DNA of 64,000 bases from Kordia jejudonensis. GTDB taxonomy: Bacteria > Bacteroidota > Bacteroidia > Flavobacteriales > Flavobacteriaceae. This document shows positions 28,068-37,547 of this stretch, piece by piece. Both the position numbers and the translations under genes were made by a program. Where the stretch lies: contig NZ_LBMG01000008.1 in assembly GCF_001005315.1 (NCBI RefSeq), forward strand, positions 62,001-126,000, read 5' to 3'. Position 1 is the first letter of the stretch. Every line of letters begins with the position of its first letter. Below the pieces are notes generated by a model. That model did no database searches and was not told the origin of the DNA. It saw only the letters and a program-made list of their open reading frames with translations.

Positions 28068-29021
28068 TTATCCTTTGAATTCGCCCATTTTTGAATATTT
28101 ATCCATCCGTGAACTTACTAAATCTTCTTGTGATAAGTTTTTTAATTTGTCATAATTTGCAACAATGGCATCGCGAACTGCAATAAATGTTCCTTCACGA
28201 TCGTTGTGTGCGCCACCAAGCGGTTCTTCTATGATTTCATCAATTACTTTGATTTTCATTGCGTCAATAGCAGTTAATTTTAACGCATCTGCCGCTTTTT
28301 CTTTGTGTTCCCAACTACGCCATAAAATTGACGAGCAGTTTTCAGGAGATATTACAGAGTACCAAGAGTTTTCTAACATTAATACTGTGTCTCCAACACC
28401 GATTCCTAACGCGCCACCTGAAGCACCTTCTCCGATAATTACAGTAATGATTGGCACTTTTAATCGTGTCATTTCAAGAATGTTACGTGCAATTGCTTCT
28501 CCTTGTCCGCGTTCTTCAGCTTCTAATCCTGGATAAGCTCCTGGTGTATCAATTAACGTTACTACAGGAATTCCGAATTTTTCAGCAGATTTCATTAAAC
28601 GCAATGCTTTACGATAGCCTTCAGGATTTGCCATTCCGAAATTACGGTACTGACGTGTTTTTGTGTTGTATCCTTTTTGCTGACCGATGAACATGTACGA
28701 TTGATCTCCGATTTTACCTAGACCACCAATCATGGCTTTGTCATCTTTTACATTACGATCTCCGTGTAGTTCTAAGAATGTATCGCCACAAAGTGCGTTG
28801 ATATAGTCTAAGGTATACGGTCTGTTTGGATGACGTGATAGTTGTACACGTTGCCAAGCAGTTAGATTTTTGTAAATATCTTTTTTAGCTTTTGCTAGTT
28901 TTTCCTCGATTTGCTGACATGTTTCTGTAACATCAATATCGCTTTCATGTCCAATTGCGACACATTTTGTCAGTTGCTCTTCTAATTCCTTAATAGGTAG
29001 CTCAAAATCTAAATATTCCAT
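28068..29021 (-). CDS. accA: Acetyl-CoA carboxylase carboxyltransferase, alpha subunit
   Basis: A 317-residue cytoplasmic subunit that, with AccD, moves the carboxyl group from biotin to acetyl-CoA in the first step of fatty-acid synthesis. It has a typical N-terminal helical part ([13 protein letters not shown]). The crotonase-like fold follows, with [73 protein letters not shown] and [16 protein letters not shown]. Full family length. It lies between dnaB and a transporter gene on the same strand, a common order in this family, and is ended by its own terminator. Confidence 0.98.
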   Translation of the reverse strand: MEYLDFELPIKELEEQLTKCVAIGHESDIDVTETCQQIEEKLAKAKKDIYKNLTAWQRVQLSRHPNRPYTLDYINALCGDTFLELHGDRNVKDDKAMIGGLGKIGDQSYMFIGQQKGYNTKTRQYRNFGMANPEGYRKALRLMKSAEKFGIPVVTLIDTPGAYPGLEAEERGQGEAIARNILEMTRLKVPIITVIIGEGASGGALGIGVGDTVLMLENSWYSVISPENCSSILWRSWEHKEKAADALKLTAIDAMKIKVIDEIIEEPLGGAHNDREGTFIAVRDAIVANYDKLKNLSQEDLVSSRMDKYSKMGEFKG

Positions 29022-29072
29022 GCTTTTGAGGGTATGTTTAGTTGTTTCAGTTTACAAATATAAAATTTTAAT

Positions 29073-29984
29073 TTAGGAAACATCTATGCCGACATCGGAT
29101 TTTATTTTCCTTTTGTTTTTTAGGATTCCATTTGCAAGTACCGTTATGATAACTAGGATACTTCCGTAATAGAATCCTGGTGACATTTTTTCGTCTTCTG
29201 GAAATAATAACAAGGCTAAAATTATTCCATATATTATTTCTAAATTATAGGTCAACACTACCGTATACGGACTTATATGAAGCATTATATGTGTGGACGC
29301 TATAAACGCATAAGCCGTACATATAGAAGCAAGAATGAAGATATATATCCAATCATTTGTACTTAGGATGAAGAAATTTTCTTGTGTAAAACCATCTGCC
29401 GAAAAGACTAAGTATATTGAGATAAATGCGACACCACAGATAAATTCATAGAATGATATGGTAGAAGCATTGTGTTTTTCTACAAATTTTCCATTTAGTA
29501 CTGCAAATAATGATGATAGAAATGCAGAAATGACTCCTAAAATGATTCCGTTGATGTATTTGAATTCGCTATTCATAATGATATACACACCAATGATGAC
29601 AATGATTCCGAAGATGATTTCATACCAAATTATTTTTCTTTTGTAAACAATAGGTTCTATGAAAGAAGCAAAAAATGCTCCTGTAGAGAACATGACCAAA
29701 GTAATGGATACGTTAGACACATCAATAGCGCCAAAAAAGGTAATCCAATGTAAAGCCACCACAATACCTGCGACGGCAAATTTTGAAAATGTTTTTAGAG
29801 ATATGTGTAATCGTATTTTGGAAATTTTGATAAAGGCAAACATAATTACACCTGCAATAAGCATTCGAAACCAGACTAATGGAATCGCTTTGATTGTGAT
29901 GAGTTTTCCTAGTATTGCAGTAAATCCTGCAATGAAAATCAACACGTGAAGATGTATGTAGTTTTTGAGTTTAACGCCTAGCAT
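29073..29984 (-). CDS. EamA/DMT-family transporter
   Basis: A 303-residue inner-membrane protein with about ten hydrophobic segments arranged as two EamA halves (first half contains FRMLIAGVIMF and VALHWITFFGAID; second contains GVISAFLSSLFAVLNGKFVE and YNLEIIYGIILALLLFPEDE). DMT proteins export or exchange small metabolites; the substrate cannot be predicted. The start ATG lies inside the last codons of the LptF/LptG-family gene (14-nt overlap), indicating translational coupling. Confidence 0.88.
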   Translation of the reverse strand: MLGVKLKNYIHLHVLIFIAGFTAILGKLITIKAIPLVWFRMLIAGVIMFAFIKISKIRLHISLKTFSKFAVAGIVVALHWITFFGAIDVSNVSITLVMFSTGAFFASFIEPIVYKRKIIWYEIIFGIIVIIGVYIIMNSEFKYINGIILGVISAFLSSLFAVLNGKFVEKHNASTISFYEFICGVAFISIYLVFSADGFTQENFFILSTNDWIYIFILASICTAYAFIASTHIMLHISPYTVVLTYNLEIIYGIILALLLFPEDEKMSPGFYYGSILVIITVLANGILKNKRKIKSDVGIDVS

Positions 29985-31050
29985 TGTACAACAAATATAT
30001 CGCTAATATCCCAAAGACAATATTTGGCACCCAAACGGCTAACATGGGAGAGAATCCTGACTTTTCAGCCATTGTACCAAAGATTTTATCAAAAAATATG
30101 TAGATAAACGCGATAGAAATCCCAAAAGCTAGGTTAACGCCCATTCCTCCTCTACGTTTCATAGACGAAACAGCTACCGCAATAATAGTAAGTATGAAAG
30201 CTGTTATTGGCAGACTCCAACGTTTGTATTTTACTAATAAATGCTTGCTTACGTTTGGCGATCCTGCTTGACGTTCTTTTTGTATAAATTTGTTTAGTTC
30301 TTGATAGTTTAACGTTTCTGCCATGTAGGTTACAGGCGTTAAATCTTCCACTTCAAAAGGAAAAATAGTATCAAATCTTCGTTCGCTCAAAATACTATCA
30401 TTCATAGTTCCGATGATACGTTTTTTAAAGCTTCGTAACGTGTAGGTACTATCTTCTTCGTTATATGTTATCGAGCGTGCTTGTATTTTATACTTTAATA
30501 TGTTGTCTTCAAAATGCTCTAAAGTAAAGTTATCGCCTCTTTTGTCGTTAAAATTAAATCCTTTTAAATACACAAAATCATTATCCGAAACTTGCTTATA
30601 TATCTGAGCATTGTCGCGCACTTGTTTCCGTCCTTTTTTGATATATTCAAATCGAAACTCATTAAAACCTTTACTCGAATTAGGAACGATGTACATTCCT
30701 GCTACAAAAGCTACAATAGCAACTATAGAGGCAGCAACTAAAAATGGGCGTAAAAAACGCATATAAGAAACACCAGAGCTTAAAATAGCAATGATTTCAG
30801 TATCGTTTGCCATTTTTGATGTAAACCAAATGACCGAAAGAAATAAAAATATTGGGAATAATAGATTGGCAAAGTAAATGACAAAGTCGACATAATAGAC
30901 AACGATTGCACCTGCTGGCGCTTCTGAAGCTAACATTTTGTCAATGTTTTCAGAAATATCAACCATGATTCCGATAGGAACGAAGAGTAACAACATTACT
31001 GAAAATGTTGACAAGTATTTTTTAATGATGTACCAATCTAATATTTTCAC
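29971..31050 (-). CDS. LptF/LptG family lipopolysaccharide-export permease
   Basis: A 359-residue inner-membrane protein. It opens MKILDWYIIKKYLSTFSVML (the usual LptF/G start). Membrane segments lie near 15-35, 55-75 and 100-120, then a periplasmic jellyroll-like domain (~125-260) and three C-terminal segments. This is the six-helix permease plan of the LptBFG ABC transporter that extracts LPS. One copy only is present in the window; LptF versus LptG is not decided. The start is GTG at 31048-31050. It overlaps the DMT gene by 14 nt and lies 69 nt after tgt, giving a tgt-lptF/G-DMT unit. Confidence 0.9.
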   Translation of the reverse strand: MKILDWYIIKKYLSTFSVMLLLFVPIGIMVDISENIDKMLASEAPAGAIVVYYVDFVIYFANLLFPIFLFLSVIWFTSKMANDTEIIAILSSGVSYMRFLRPFLVAASIVAIVAFVAGMYIVPNSSKGFNEFRFEYIKKGRKQVRDNAQIYKQVSDNDFVYLKGFNFNDKRGDNFTLEHFEDNILKYKIQARSITYNEEDSTYTLRSFKKRIIGTMNDSILSERRFDTIFPFEVEDLTPVTYMAETLNYQELNKFIQKERQAGSPNVSKHLLVKYKRWSLPITAFILTIIAVAVSSMKRRGGMGVNLAFGISIAFIYIFFDKIFGTMAEKSGFSPMLAVWVPNIVFGILAIYLLYNARR

Positions 31051-31119
31051 ACATTTAAATTTTAAATATTTTCTTTATAGAGGAATTTTCAAATTTCTAA
31101 ATATTCGCTTTATTTTCTG

Positions 31120-32250
31120 CTATAAACGCTTATCCATTTGTTTTACCATCATATCTTTCCATGTTCTGAAATCGCCTGCTAAGATATGTTTTCTAGCTTC
31201 TCGTGTCAACCAAAGATAAAATCCTAGGTTATGAATCGTTGCAATTTGCTTTCCAAGCAATTCATTTACCGTAAATAAGTGACGTAAATATGCTTTTGAA
31301 TATTCCGTATCGACAAACGTAATGCCCATTTCATCAATTGGAGAAAAATCGTCTTCCCACTTTTTGTTTTTGATATTTATAGTTCCATGTGCTGTAAAAA
31401 GCATCCCATTTCGAGCATTTCGAGTTGGCATGACACAATCAAACATATCGACACCTAAAGCAATGTTTTCTAAGATATTGATTGGTGTTCCAACGCCCAT
31501 TAAATAGCGTGGTTTGTCTTCTGGAAGAATTTCACAGACAACATCTGTCATTGCATACATTTCTTCAGCAGGTTCTCCAACAGATAAGCCACCGATTGCA
31601 TTACCAACTGCTTCACGCGATGCGATAAATTCTGCCGATTGTTTGCGTAAGTCTTTGTATGTACTTCCTTGCACTATTGGGAAAAATGCTTGTGTGTAAT
31701 CGTATTTGTAAGGTGTTTTGGCTAAATGTGCAATACAACGATCTAACCAACGATGTGTCATGTGCATCGAACGTTTTGCATATCGGTAATCGCATGGATA
31801 CGGTGTACATTCGTCAAAAGCCATTATGATATCGGCTCCAATTGTACGTTGAATTTCCATGACATTTTCTGGCGTAAAGAAATGATACGAACCGTCAATG
31901 TGCGATTTGAACTTTACGCCTTCTTCTTTAATTTTTCGGTTTGCCGAAAGCGAATACACTTGATAACCTCCAGAATCTGTCAAAATATTGCGATCCCAGT
32001 TCATAAATTTGTGCAATCCTCCAGCTTTTTCAAGAATTTCAGTTTGTGGACGCAAGTACAAATGATAGGTATTTCCTAAAATAATATCAGGATTGATATC
32101 TTCTTTTAACTCACGTTGATGTACTCCTTTTACGGTTCCAACCGTTCCCACAGGCATAAAAATAGGCGTTTCAATTGTTCCATGATCGGTGGTAATAACT
32201 CCCGCTCTCGCCTTACTTCCTGCGTCTTTTCCTTTTAAATCAAATTTCAT
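31120..32250 (-). CDS. tgt: tRNA-guanine transglycosylase
   Basis: A 376-residue enzyme that exchanges guanine-34 of tRNAs with GUN anticodons for a queuosine precursor. TIM-barrel motifs are present: SDSGGYQ-type LTDSGGYQVYSLS (~residue 92, general base Asp), IMAFDECTPYPCDYRYAKRS, GGLSVGEPAEEMY, RYLMGVGTPINILE and FDCVMPTRNARNG (nucleophile Asp). The C-terminal zinc site normally has CxCxxC just before YSxAYLRHL. Here the equivalent stretch is SPIDEMGITFVDTEYSKAYL, with no Cys. I believe this loss is shared by related flavobacterial Tgt proteins, so the enzyme is probably still active. Confidence 0.95.
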   Translation of the reverse strand: MKFDLKGKDAGSKARAGVITTDHGTIETPIFMPVGTVGTVKGVHQRELKEDINPDIILGNTYHLYLRPQTEILEKAGGLHKFMNWDRNILTDSGGYQVYSLSANRKIKEEGVKFKSHIDGSYHFFTPENVMEIQRTIGADIIMAFDECTPYPCDYRYAKRSMHMTHRWLDRCIAHLAKTPYKYDYTQAFFPIVQGSTYKDLRKQSAEFIASREAVGNAIGGLSVGEPAEEMYAMTDVVCEILPEDKPRYLMGVGTPINILENIALGVDMFDCVMPTRNARNGMLFTAHGTINIKNKKWEDDFSPIDEMGITFVDTEYSKAYLRHLFTVNELLGKQIATIHNLGFYLWLTREARKHILAGDFRTWKDMMVKQMDKRL

Positions 32251-32448
32251 GTATGTATGCTATCTATTGCCTGTAATGTTATCATGTAAGTGCGCTGTGT
32301 TTTATCGGCTACAGCCGACTACGACTTTTTTGACAACTATATAGTGGCATGATCAGTTGGCAAATATAGGTAAGATTGCGAGATGATTTTACTAATCAAA
32401 TATTAAAATTTAAGAAACTCAGATGGATTGGTGTTTTTTGATAGATTT

Positions 32449-32754
32449 TTACTTTATATCTTCATTGAGTTTATTCGCATCTTGTCTTGAATCAAAAAAT
32501 GTAATGATTTCAATTTCATTTGATTCCGTTACAATTCTGTAATAAAAAGTGGTTTGCTTGGTAACAACACATTTGTAAAGTCCTCTAAATTCAGTGGATT
32601 GCGGACAACTATGCGGTTGTGTAGATACTTGATTTATTTTTGCTGTCAATTTTTCAATAAATTGATCTTTTGTTTTCAAGCTCCAATGTTCTAAAAGATA
32701 TTGAGCTAATTTTTGCAGTTTAGACGCTGCTAATTCGGATAAAAATACATTCAT
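32449..32754 (-). CDS. RelE/ParE-family toxin
   Basis: A 101-residue protein with the RelE/ParE fold pattern: FLSELAASKLQKLAQYLLEH, then FIEKLTAKINQVSTQPHSCP, then FRGLYKCVVTKQTTFYYRI and IEIITFFDSRQD. Its ATG shares one base with the stop of the upstream antitoxin gene (TAATG), so the two are translationally coupled. ParE members poison gyrase and RelE members cleave mRNA; which applies here cannot be told. It is a type II toxin-antitoxin toxin by family and context. Confidence 0.85.
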   Translation of the reverse strand: MNVFLSELAASKLQKLAQYLLEHWSLKTKDQFIEKLTAKINQVSTQPHSCPQSTEFRGLYKCVVTKQTTFYYRIVTESNEIEIITFFDSRQDANKLNEDIK

Positions 32755-32972
32755 TAAGAAATCTTCTTCAAGACTGATTCGTAGGAAACTCTTTTTCCTT
32801 TATCAAGATTTTCGATGCCTTGTTTTATTTCTTCTTGTTGAGCTGTACTCAATTCATTCCAGAAATCAACTTTTTCCTTATTGACAAAATCAGCAACTTT
32901 TTGAAGAAATTCGTCATTTTGAATCGCTAAGATTGTTTTTACTAATTCAATTTTTGTTGCTTGAATATCCAT
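32754..32972 (-). CDS. Antitoxin of a type II toxin-antitoxin pair
   Basis: A 72-residue acidic helical protein (MDIQATKIELVKTILAIQ ... WNELSTAQQEEIKQGIENLD, then GKRVSYESVLKKI). This is the usual form of the small addiction-module component that precedes a RelE/ParE toxin in Bacteroidota. It has no obvious DNA-binding domain, so repression of its own promoter is uncertain. It overlaps the toxin gene by one base. Confidence 0.82.
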   Translation of the reverse strand: MDIQATKIELVKTILAIQNDEFLQKVADFVNKEKVDFWNELSTAQQEEIKQGIENLDKGKRVSYESVLKKIS

Positions 32973-33388
32973 AGTATTTTATTCTTTAAATCAAAGATAC
33001 AAAATAATGTATTATGTACTATTACTACTGTAACTATCATACAATTATTGAGTGTAGAATTTACTTTCTAGCACCTTTTTAGCAAGCATGATTTTTAATG
33101 ATATATTTCACGTACTTACAATTTGCTTTTTTAAAAGACATCGATTTTCTCTCAAATTAGGGAAATTCATCAACTAAGTTTTACAATATGTCTTGTAAGT
33201 TCTTCATGCAAGTATTATTTGGAGCATTTACAATAGTTTTTACAAACTTCATTTTCAATAATTTACACACAACTCACACTTTTTACCTTATTCACAACAT
33301 TTCGTTAATAAAAGCCTACAAAGTTCTTTTGTTTGCGCCGTTTTATAACTTACTTTTGATGCTTTAAAAAACTACTAATTAACACACA
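32973..33388. other. Divergent intergenic region between the toxin-antitoxin pair and transketolase
   Basis: 416 nt with no ORF worth reporting. It must hold the antitoxin promoter (minus) and the transketolase promoter (plus, see 33330-33359). The rest is AT-rich and I see nothing else in it. Confidence 0.6.
33330..33359 (+). promoter_or_regulatory. Bacteroidota-type promoter for the transketolase genes
   Basis: TTG at 33330-33332, a 19-nt gap, then TACTTTTG at 33352-33359 match TTG...TAnnTTTG. The transketolase ATG is 29 nt further on. Confidence 0.7.
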
Positions 33389-34234
33389 ATGTCTGATAAC
33401 AAATCATTAGAAAATTTAGTCACTCAAGTACGTAGAGATATCTTGAGAATGGTACATAAAGTAAATTCTGGACATCCAGGAGGTTCTTTGGGATGTGCTG
33501 AATTTTTAGTCACTTTATATAATGATACGATGAAACTGAAGGACGGTTTCGATATGGACGGAAAAGGAGAAGATGTTTTCTTTTTGTCTAACGGTCATAT
33601 TTCTCCTGTAATTTATAGCGTTTTAGCACGTCGCGGATATTTTCCTGTTGATGAATTGAACACATTTCGTTTGTTAGATTCTCGTTTGCAAGGACATCCA
33701 ACTACGCATGAAGGCTTGCCTGGAATTCGTATTGCGTCTGGTTCACTAGGACAAGGAATGTCGGTTGCTATTGGCGCGGCATTGACTAAAAAGTTAAACG
33801 GAGACAATCATTTAGTGTATTCGTTACACGGAGATGGAGAGCTGCAAGAAGGTCAGAATTGGGAAGCAATTATGTACGCCGCTGGAAATAACGTTGATAA
33901 TTATATCGCAACGATTGATTATAATAAGAAGCAAATTGATGGTGCTACAGATGATGTATTGCCATTAGGTTCACTTTCTGATAAGTTTGAAGCGTTTGGT
34001 TGGGATGTTTTAGAAATTACCGACGGAAACAATATTCAGGCTATTAAAGACGGAATGGCGGAAGCTAAAGCCAGAACTGGAAAAGGAAAACCAGTGTGTG
34101 TATTGTTGCATACAGAAATGGGGAATGGTGTTGATTTTATGATGAACACACATGCTTGGCACGGTAAAGCACCAAATGATGAACAACTGGAAAGTGCATT
34201 GGCACAAAATCCAGCAACTTTAGGTGATTATTAA
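33389..34234 (+). CDS. Transketolase, N-terminal (thiamine diphosphate) subunit
   Basis: A 281-residue protein that is the pyrophosphate-binding half of transketolase. It has SGHPGGSLGCAEFLVTLY, FFLSNGHISPVIYSVL, RLQGHPTTHEGLPGIRIASG, SLGQGMSVAIGAAL, and the thiamine-diphosphate motif GDGELQEGQNWEA...IDYNKKQIDG. The second half of the enzyme is the separate gene 68 nt downstream. Together they catalyse two-carbon transfers in the pentose-phosphate pathway. Split transketolases are known in many bacteria, so this is not a frameshift: both halves have own starts and a normal gap. Confidence 0.95.
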   Translation: MSDNKSLENLVTQVRRDILRMVHKVNSGHPGGSLGCAEFLVTLYNDTMKLKDGFDMDGKGEDVFFLSNGHISPVIYSVLARRGYFPVDELNTFRLLDSRLQGHPTTHEGLPGIRIASGSLGQGMSVAIGAALTKKLNGDNHLVYSLHGDGELQEGQNWEAIMYAAGNNVDNYIATIDYNKKQIDGATDDVLPLGSLSDKFEAFGWDVLEITDGNNIQAIKDGMAEAKARTGKGKPVCVLLHTEMGNGVDFMMNTHAWHGKAPNDEQLESALAQNPATLGDY

Positions 34235-34302
34235 AAATCAAGTCTTTCTTATTGAATTAAAAACAACAACTAAAAAGATACCCGATTTCTAGGGCACATA
34301 AG

Positions 34303-35256
34303 ATGAAAAAATATACAAATACAGGAAGTAAAGATACACGTTCAGGTTTTGGAGATGGATTGACAGAGCTTGGACAAACAAACGAAAATGTTGTCGCACT
34401 TTGTGCAGATTTGACAGGATCGTTAAAAATGAATGAATTCAAGGACAATCATCCAGAACGTTTTTTCCAGATTGGAATTGCAGAAGCAAATATGATTGGA
34501 ATTGCCGCAGGAATGACGATTGGCGGAAAGATTCCGTTTACAGGAACGTTTGCGAACTTTTCTACAGGTCGTGTGTACGATCAAATTCGTCAATCAGTAG
34601 CGTATTCTGATAAGAATGTAAAAATTTGTGCTTCACACGCAGGAATTACGTTGGGAGAAGATGGCGCAACACACCAAATTTTAGAAGATATCGGTTTGAT
34701 GAAAATGTTGCCTGGTATGACCGTTATTAATACCTGTGATTACAACCAAACAAAAGCAGCTACCTTGGCAATTGCAGCACATCATGGACCTGTATATTTA
34801 CGTTTCGGACGTCCGAAAGTAGCCAACTTTACACCTGCTGATCAAAAATTTGAAATTGGAAAAGCGGTTCAATTAACCGAAGGAACTGATGTTACAATTG
34901 TTGCTACAGGACATTTAGTTTGGGAAGCATTACAAGCGGCTGAAACTTTAGAAGCGGAAGGAATTTCTGCGGAAGTGATCAATATTCACACTATTAAACC
35001 ATTGGACGAAGCAGCTATTTTGAACTCTGTTGCTAAAACGGGTTGCATTGTTACAGCGGAAGAACATAACTTTTTAGGAGGATTGGGCGAAAGTGTAGCA
35101 CGTACGTTAGCACTAAATACACCAGCACCTCAAGAATTTGTAGCGACACAAGATACTTTTGGAGAATCTGGAACGCCTGCACAATTGATGGAAAAGTACG
35201 GTTTAAATGCCGCTTCAATCGTAAAAGCGACACAAAAAGTAATTAAAAGAAAGTAA
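34303..35256 (+). CDS. Transketolase, C-terminal (pyrimidine-binding) subunit
   Basis: A 317-residue partner of the upstream gene. It starts near RSGFGDGLTELGQTNENVVA, has the cofactor-binding FFQIGIAEANMIGIAAGMT (with the catalytic Glu), the SHAGITLGEDGATHQILEDI loop, YLRFGRPKV and a C-terminal domain (VTAEEHNFLGGLGESVAR, GTPAQLMEKYGL). It is cotranscribed with the N-terminal subunit (68-nt gap) and probably forms an alpha2-beta2 enzyme. Confidence 0.95.
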   Translation: MKKYTNTGSKDTRSGFGDGLTELGQTNENVVALCADLTGSLKMNEFKDNHPERFFQIGIAEANMIGIAAGMTIGGKIPFTGTFANFSTGRVYDQIRQSVAYSDKNVKICASHAGITLGEDGATHQILEDIGLMKMLPGMTVINTCDYNQTKAATLAIAAHHGPVYLRFGRPKVANFTPADQKFEIGKAVQLTEGTDVTIVATGHLVWEALQAAETLEAEGISAEVINIHTIKPLDEAAILNSVAKTGCIVTAEEHNFLGGLGESVARTLALNTPAPQEFVATQDTFGESGTPAQLMEKYGLNAASIVKATQKVIKRK

Positions 35257-35307
35257 TAGATTCTAAAAAAATACGTTTCTACTACTATAACATTAAACAG
35301 TAAGATC

Positions 35308-35898
35308 ATGAGAAACAACCTATTATGTTTGATATTTTTGTTTGCTACGGCAAGTTGCTTCGCGCAATTTGGTGTAAAAGCAGGATTGAACTTCAACTCT
35401 AATGGAGAATTAAAACTTCAAGATGTAATCAACGCGGGAGAAAATATTGTAGAAGAAAGCGGAGACGCAAAAATTGGATATCACTTTGGAGCGTATTACA
35501 ATGTTGATTTAGGAAAATTATACCTTCGTCCAGAAGTTGTATATACAAAAACGAAAAGTGAATACCAATCTAATGCATATGACATGTCTAAAATTGATAT
35601 TCCGTTATTAGTAGGATTGGATATTGTTGGTCCTTTGAGTGTTTTTGCTGGACCAGCGTTTCAATATACATTAGATAACGATTTTGAAAATAATACTATT
35701 TCTGATGTACAAAATGACATTACTGTTGGTTTCAACTTTGGCGCCATGGTAAAAATTGGAAATGTTGGTTTGGATGTACGCTACGAACGTGGATTTACTG
35801 AAAATGAAGCCACTATTTTAGATAGTAATAATATTCAAATTGGAACTTTAGATTCTAGACCAAGTCAAATAATATTTAGTCTTTCATTAAAATTATAG
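35308..35898 (+). CDS. PorT-like outer-membrane beta-barrel protein
   Basis: A 196-residue protein with a signal peptide (ends near SCFAQ). The mature part is a small barrel: QFGVKAGLNFNSNGE, IGYHFGAYYNVDLGK, LYLRPEVVYTKTKSEYQ, TVGFNFGAMVKIGNVGLDVR and the closing QIIFSLSLKL. This matches the PorT/OMP_b-brl_2 type common in Bacteroidota, where most members have unknown roles. It is 51 nt after the transketolase gene, followed by a strong terminator, so it may be the last gene of that transcript. Confidence 0.85.
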   Translation: MRNNLLCLIFLFATASCFAQFGVKAGLNFNSNGELKLQDVINAGENIVEESGDAKIGYHFGAYYNVDLGKLYLRPEVVYTKTKSEYQSNAYDMSKIDIPLLVGLDIVGPLSVFAGPAFQYTLDNDFENNTISDVQNDITVGFNFGAMVKIGNVGLDVRYERGFTENEATILDSNNIQIGTLDSRPSQIIFSLSLKL

Positions 35899-35917
35899 AC
35901 TTAAAAAATTACAGCAT

Positions 35918-35951
35918 AAAAAAAGCACTTCCGAACAGAAGTGCTTTTTTT
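35918..35951. terminator. Bidirectional terminator
   Basis: AAAAAAAGCACTTC and GAAGTGCTTTTTTT form a 14-bp stem with a 6-nt loop and T-runs on both strands. It serves the plus-strand barrel gene and the convergent minus-strand FKBP-like lipoprotein gene. Confidence 0.93.
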
Positions 35952-35970
35952 GTGCTTTTATAAAATGCTT

Positions 35971-36963
35971 TTAGTTCGCATCTAAATAATCTGGAGTTCC
36001 ATCTCCGTCTGTATCTGTAAATACAACTGTACTAATGGTTGTAACACCATCGTCGTCAGTTTCTCTAGTTTGTTCAACCTCATTGGCAGCTAATACAGGC
36101 TCTAAATCTCCAGGATTTAATACATATGTATTTTGAACAATTTCATTTATTGTTAAAGTTCCATCGCCATCATCATCAAAGTCTGCAAAGTTTGGATTTC
36201 CATCACTATCAGTATCATCATTGGTTACATCATTATCGCCATCAATGTCTTCTAAGGAAGAAAGAATTCCGTCATTATCATCATCTTGGTATATTGCATC
36301 AAATACATTGAAAGAAAAGATAAGTTCAGAATACACAGGAATTCCTGGTTGAAATAAGCCGTAATATCCTAATCCTGAAGGGAAAAATATTGCGCCTATA
36401 CCACCGTTTCTTGCGTTTAAAAATCCTCCTGATCCTTCTACAATATCTTCCGCAGTTCTAAATTCGTCAAGTCCAACTTGAAATCCTTTTATGGAAGATA
36501 CTAAACCTATCAACTGTTGAGTTAACTTAAAGTCAAACGTAGATAAGTCTTCAACTAATTGTCCTCTATACGTTAAGCTTACCGCATCAGCATTGGTATA
36601 TTCTTTTCCACCACCTTCACGAAGTTTCAATACATAATATGTGTATTCTGTATCAAAATAAGTAATCGTTCTGGTTTCTACCTGACTGCTTAATGGTATT
36701 TTGTCTGCATTTGCTCCTTCAATCTTACCAAAAGTCATCTGAAAAGTATCATTTGCGGCACTTTCAGGATTCATAAAATCGAAATCTTCGTAATTATAAA
36801 AATGCGTATTGAGAAATTCTATTAATTCCGCAGAATCTTCTATTTGCTGCTCATTTCTATCAGCTAACTCAATAGCACCTCCACTATCATCATCTGGTCT
36901 ACACGAAAATATAACCACACTTGCGATTATTATTAAAAATGTAAATTTTATAATCTTCATCAT
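35971..36963 (-). CDS. FKBP-like lipoprotein with calcium-binding Asp-rich repeats
   Basis: A 330-residue lipoprotein (signal with VVIFSC, Cys near residue 21). The middle part (about 100-220: YVLKLREGGGKEYTNADAV, SLTYRGQLVEDLSTFD, GFQVGLDEFRTAEDIVEGSG, IGAIFFPSGLGYYG) resembles an FKBP-type peptidyl-prolyl isomerase, as in other flavobacterial lipoproteins. The C-terminal ~100 residues are Asp-rich (DDDNDGILSSLEDIDGDNDV, DTDSDGNPNFADFDDDGDG, DTDGDGTPDYLDAN), typical of thrombospondin type 3-like calcium sites. Catalytic activity is uncertain. Two adjacent ATGs could start it; I keep the first. Confidence 0.82.
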   Translation of the reverse strand: MMKIIKFTFLIIIASVVIFSCRPDDDSGGAIELADRNEQQIEDSAELIEFLNTHFYNYEDFDFMNPESAANDTFQMTFGKIEGANADKIPLSSQVETRTITYFDTEYTYYVLKLREGGGKEYTNADAVSLTYRGQLVEDLSTFDFKLTQQLIGLVSSIKGFQVGLDEFRTAEDIVEGSGGFLNARNGGIGAIFFPSGLGYYGLFQPGIPVYSELIFSFNVFDAIYQDDDNDGILSSLEDIDGDNDVTNDDTDSDGNPNFADFDDDGDGTLTINEIVQNTYVLNPGDLEPVLAANEVEQTRETDDDGVTTISTVVFTDTDGDGTPDYLDAN

Positions 36964-37044
36964 TGATTTATTAAATTTTGGCTTGCAAGATACAATTTTA
37001 TCCTACTTTTGTATATTCTTTAACGTAGTTTTTAGAGATTTTGT

Positions 37045-37437
37045 ATGAGGATAGATAAATACCTTTGGTGCGTCCGTTATTTTAAGACGCGAAACATTGC
37101 GACAACTGCCTGTAAAAAAGGGCATGTACGCATAAATGATGCTGTTGTAAAACCGTCGAGAGATGTGTATGCAACGGATAAAATTATCGTGCGAAAAAAC
37201 CAAGTACAGCACCATTTAACGGTACTAGATATTCCGCCAAATCGTGTAGGAGCTAAATTGGTAGATATTTACAGAGTAGATACAACTCCGAAAGAAAATT
37301 TTGATCATTTAGAACTGTTAAAACACGCCAAAGATCATTATCGTAAGCAAGGAACTGGACGACCTACTAAAAAAGACAGACGTGAAATTGATGATTATCT
37401 GGAAGATAGTCTTGATGATGATCAAAGTAATGATTAA
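37045..37437 (+). CDS. S4-domain RNA-binding protein (Hsp15-like)
   Basis: A 130-residue protein. The N-terminal S4 domain (MRIDKYLWCVRYFKTRNIAT, ACKKGHVRINDAVVKPSRDV) matches heat-shock protein 15/RqcH-associated S4 proteins that bind rRNA on stalled 50S subunits. The C-terminus is charged, with a basic GRPTKKDRREIDD part and an acidic end. It lies divergent from the FKBP-like lipoprotein gene with a short 81-nt gap. The role in ribosome rescue is inferred from the family only. Confidence 0.88.
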   Translation: MRIDKYLWCVRYFKTRNIATTACKKGHVRINDAVVKPSRDVYATDKIIVRKNQVQHHLTVLDIPPNRVGAKLVDIYRVDTTPKENFDHLELLKHAKDHYRKQGTGRPTKKDRREIDDYLEDSLDDDQSND

Positions 37438-37547
37438 TTTTACTCAACAATCAAGCATTTACTCATGCAAAGTAGACTTGATGTAAAACATAAATTTCAT
37501 ATATACTGCGAATTTACGCTGTAGTAATTTATTTAAATTTTAACACT

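Noticed and set aside
33389-35256. Frameshifted single transketolase gene
   Set aside because: The two halves have a 68-nt gap, separate good starts and complete domain borders; split transketolases are a known arrangement.
36126-36311. His-rich plus-strand ORF in the FKBP-like lipoprotein region
   Set aside because: It is the complement of the Asp-rich calcium repeats (GAT/GAC codons read as ATC/GTC and CAT-rich frames) and has no independent support.
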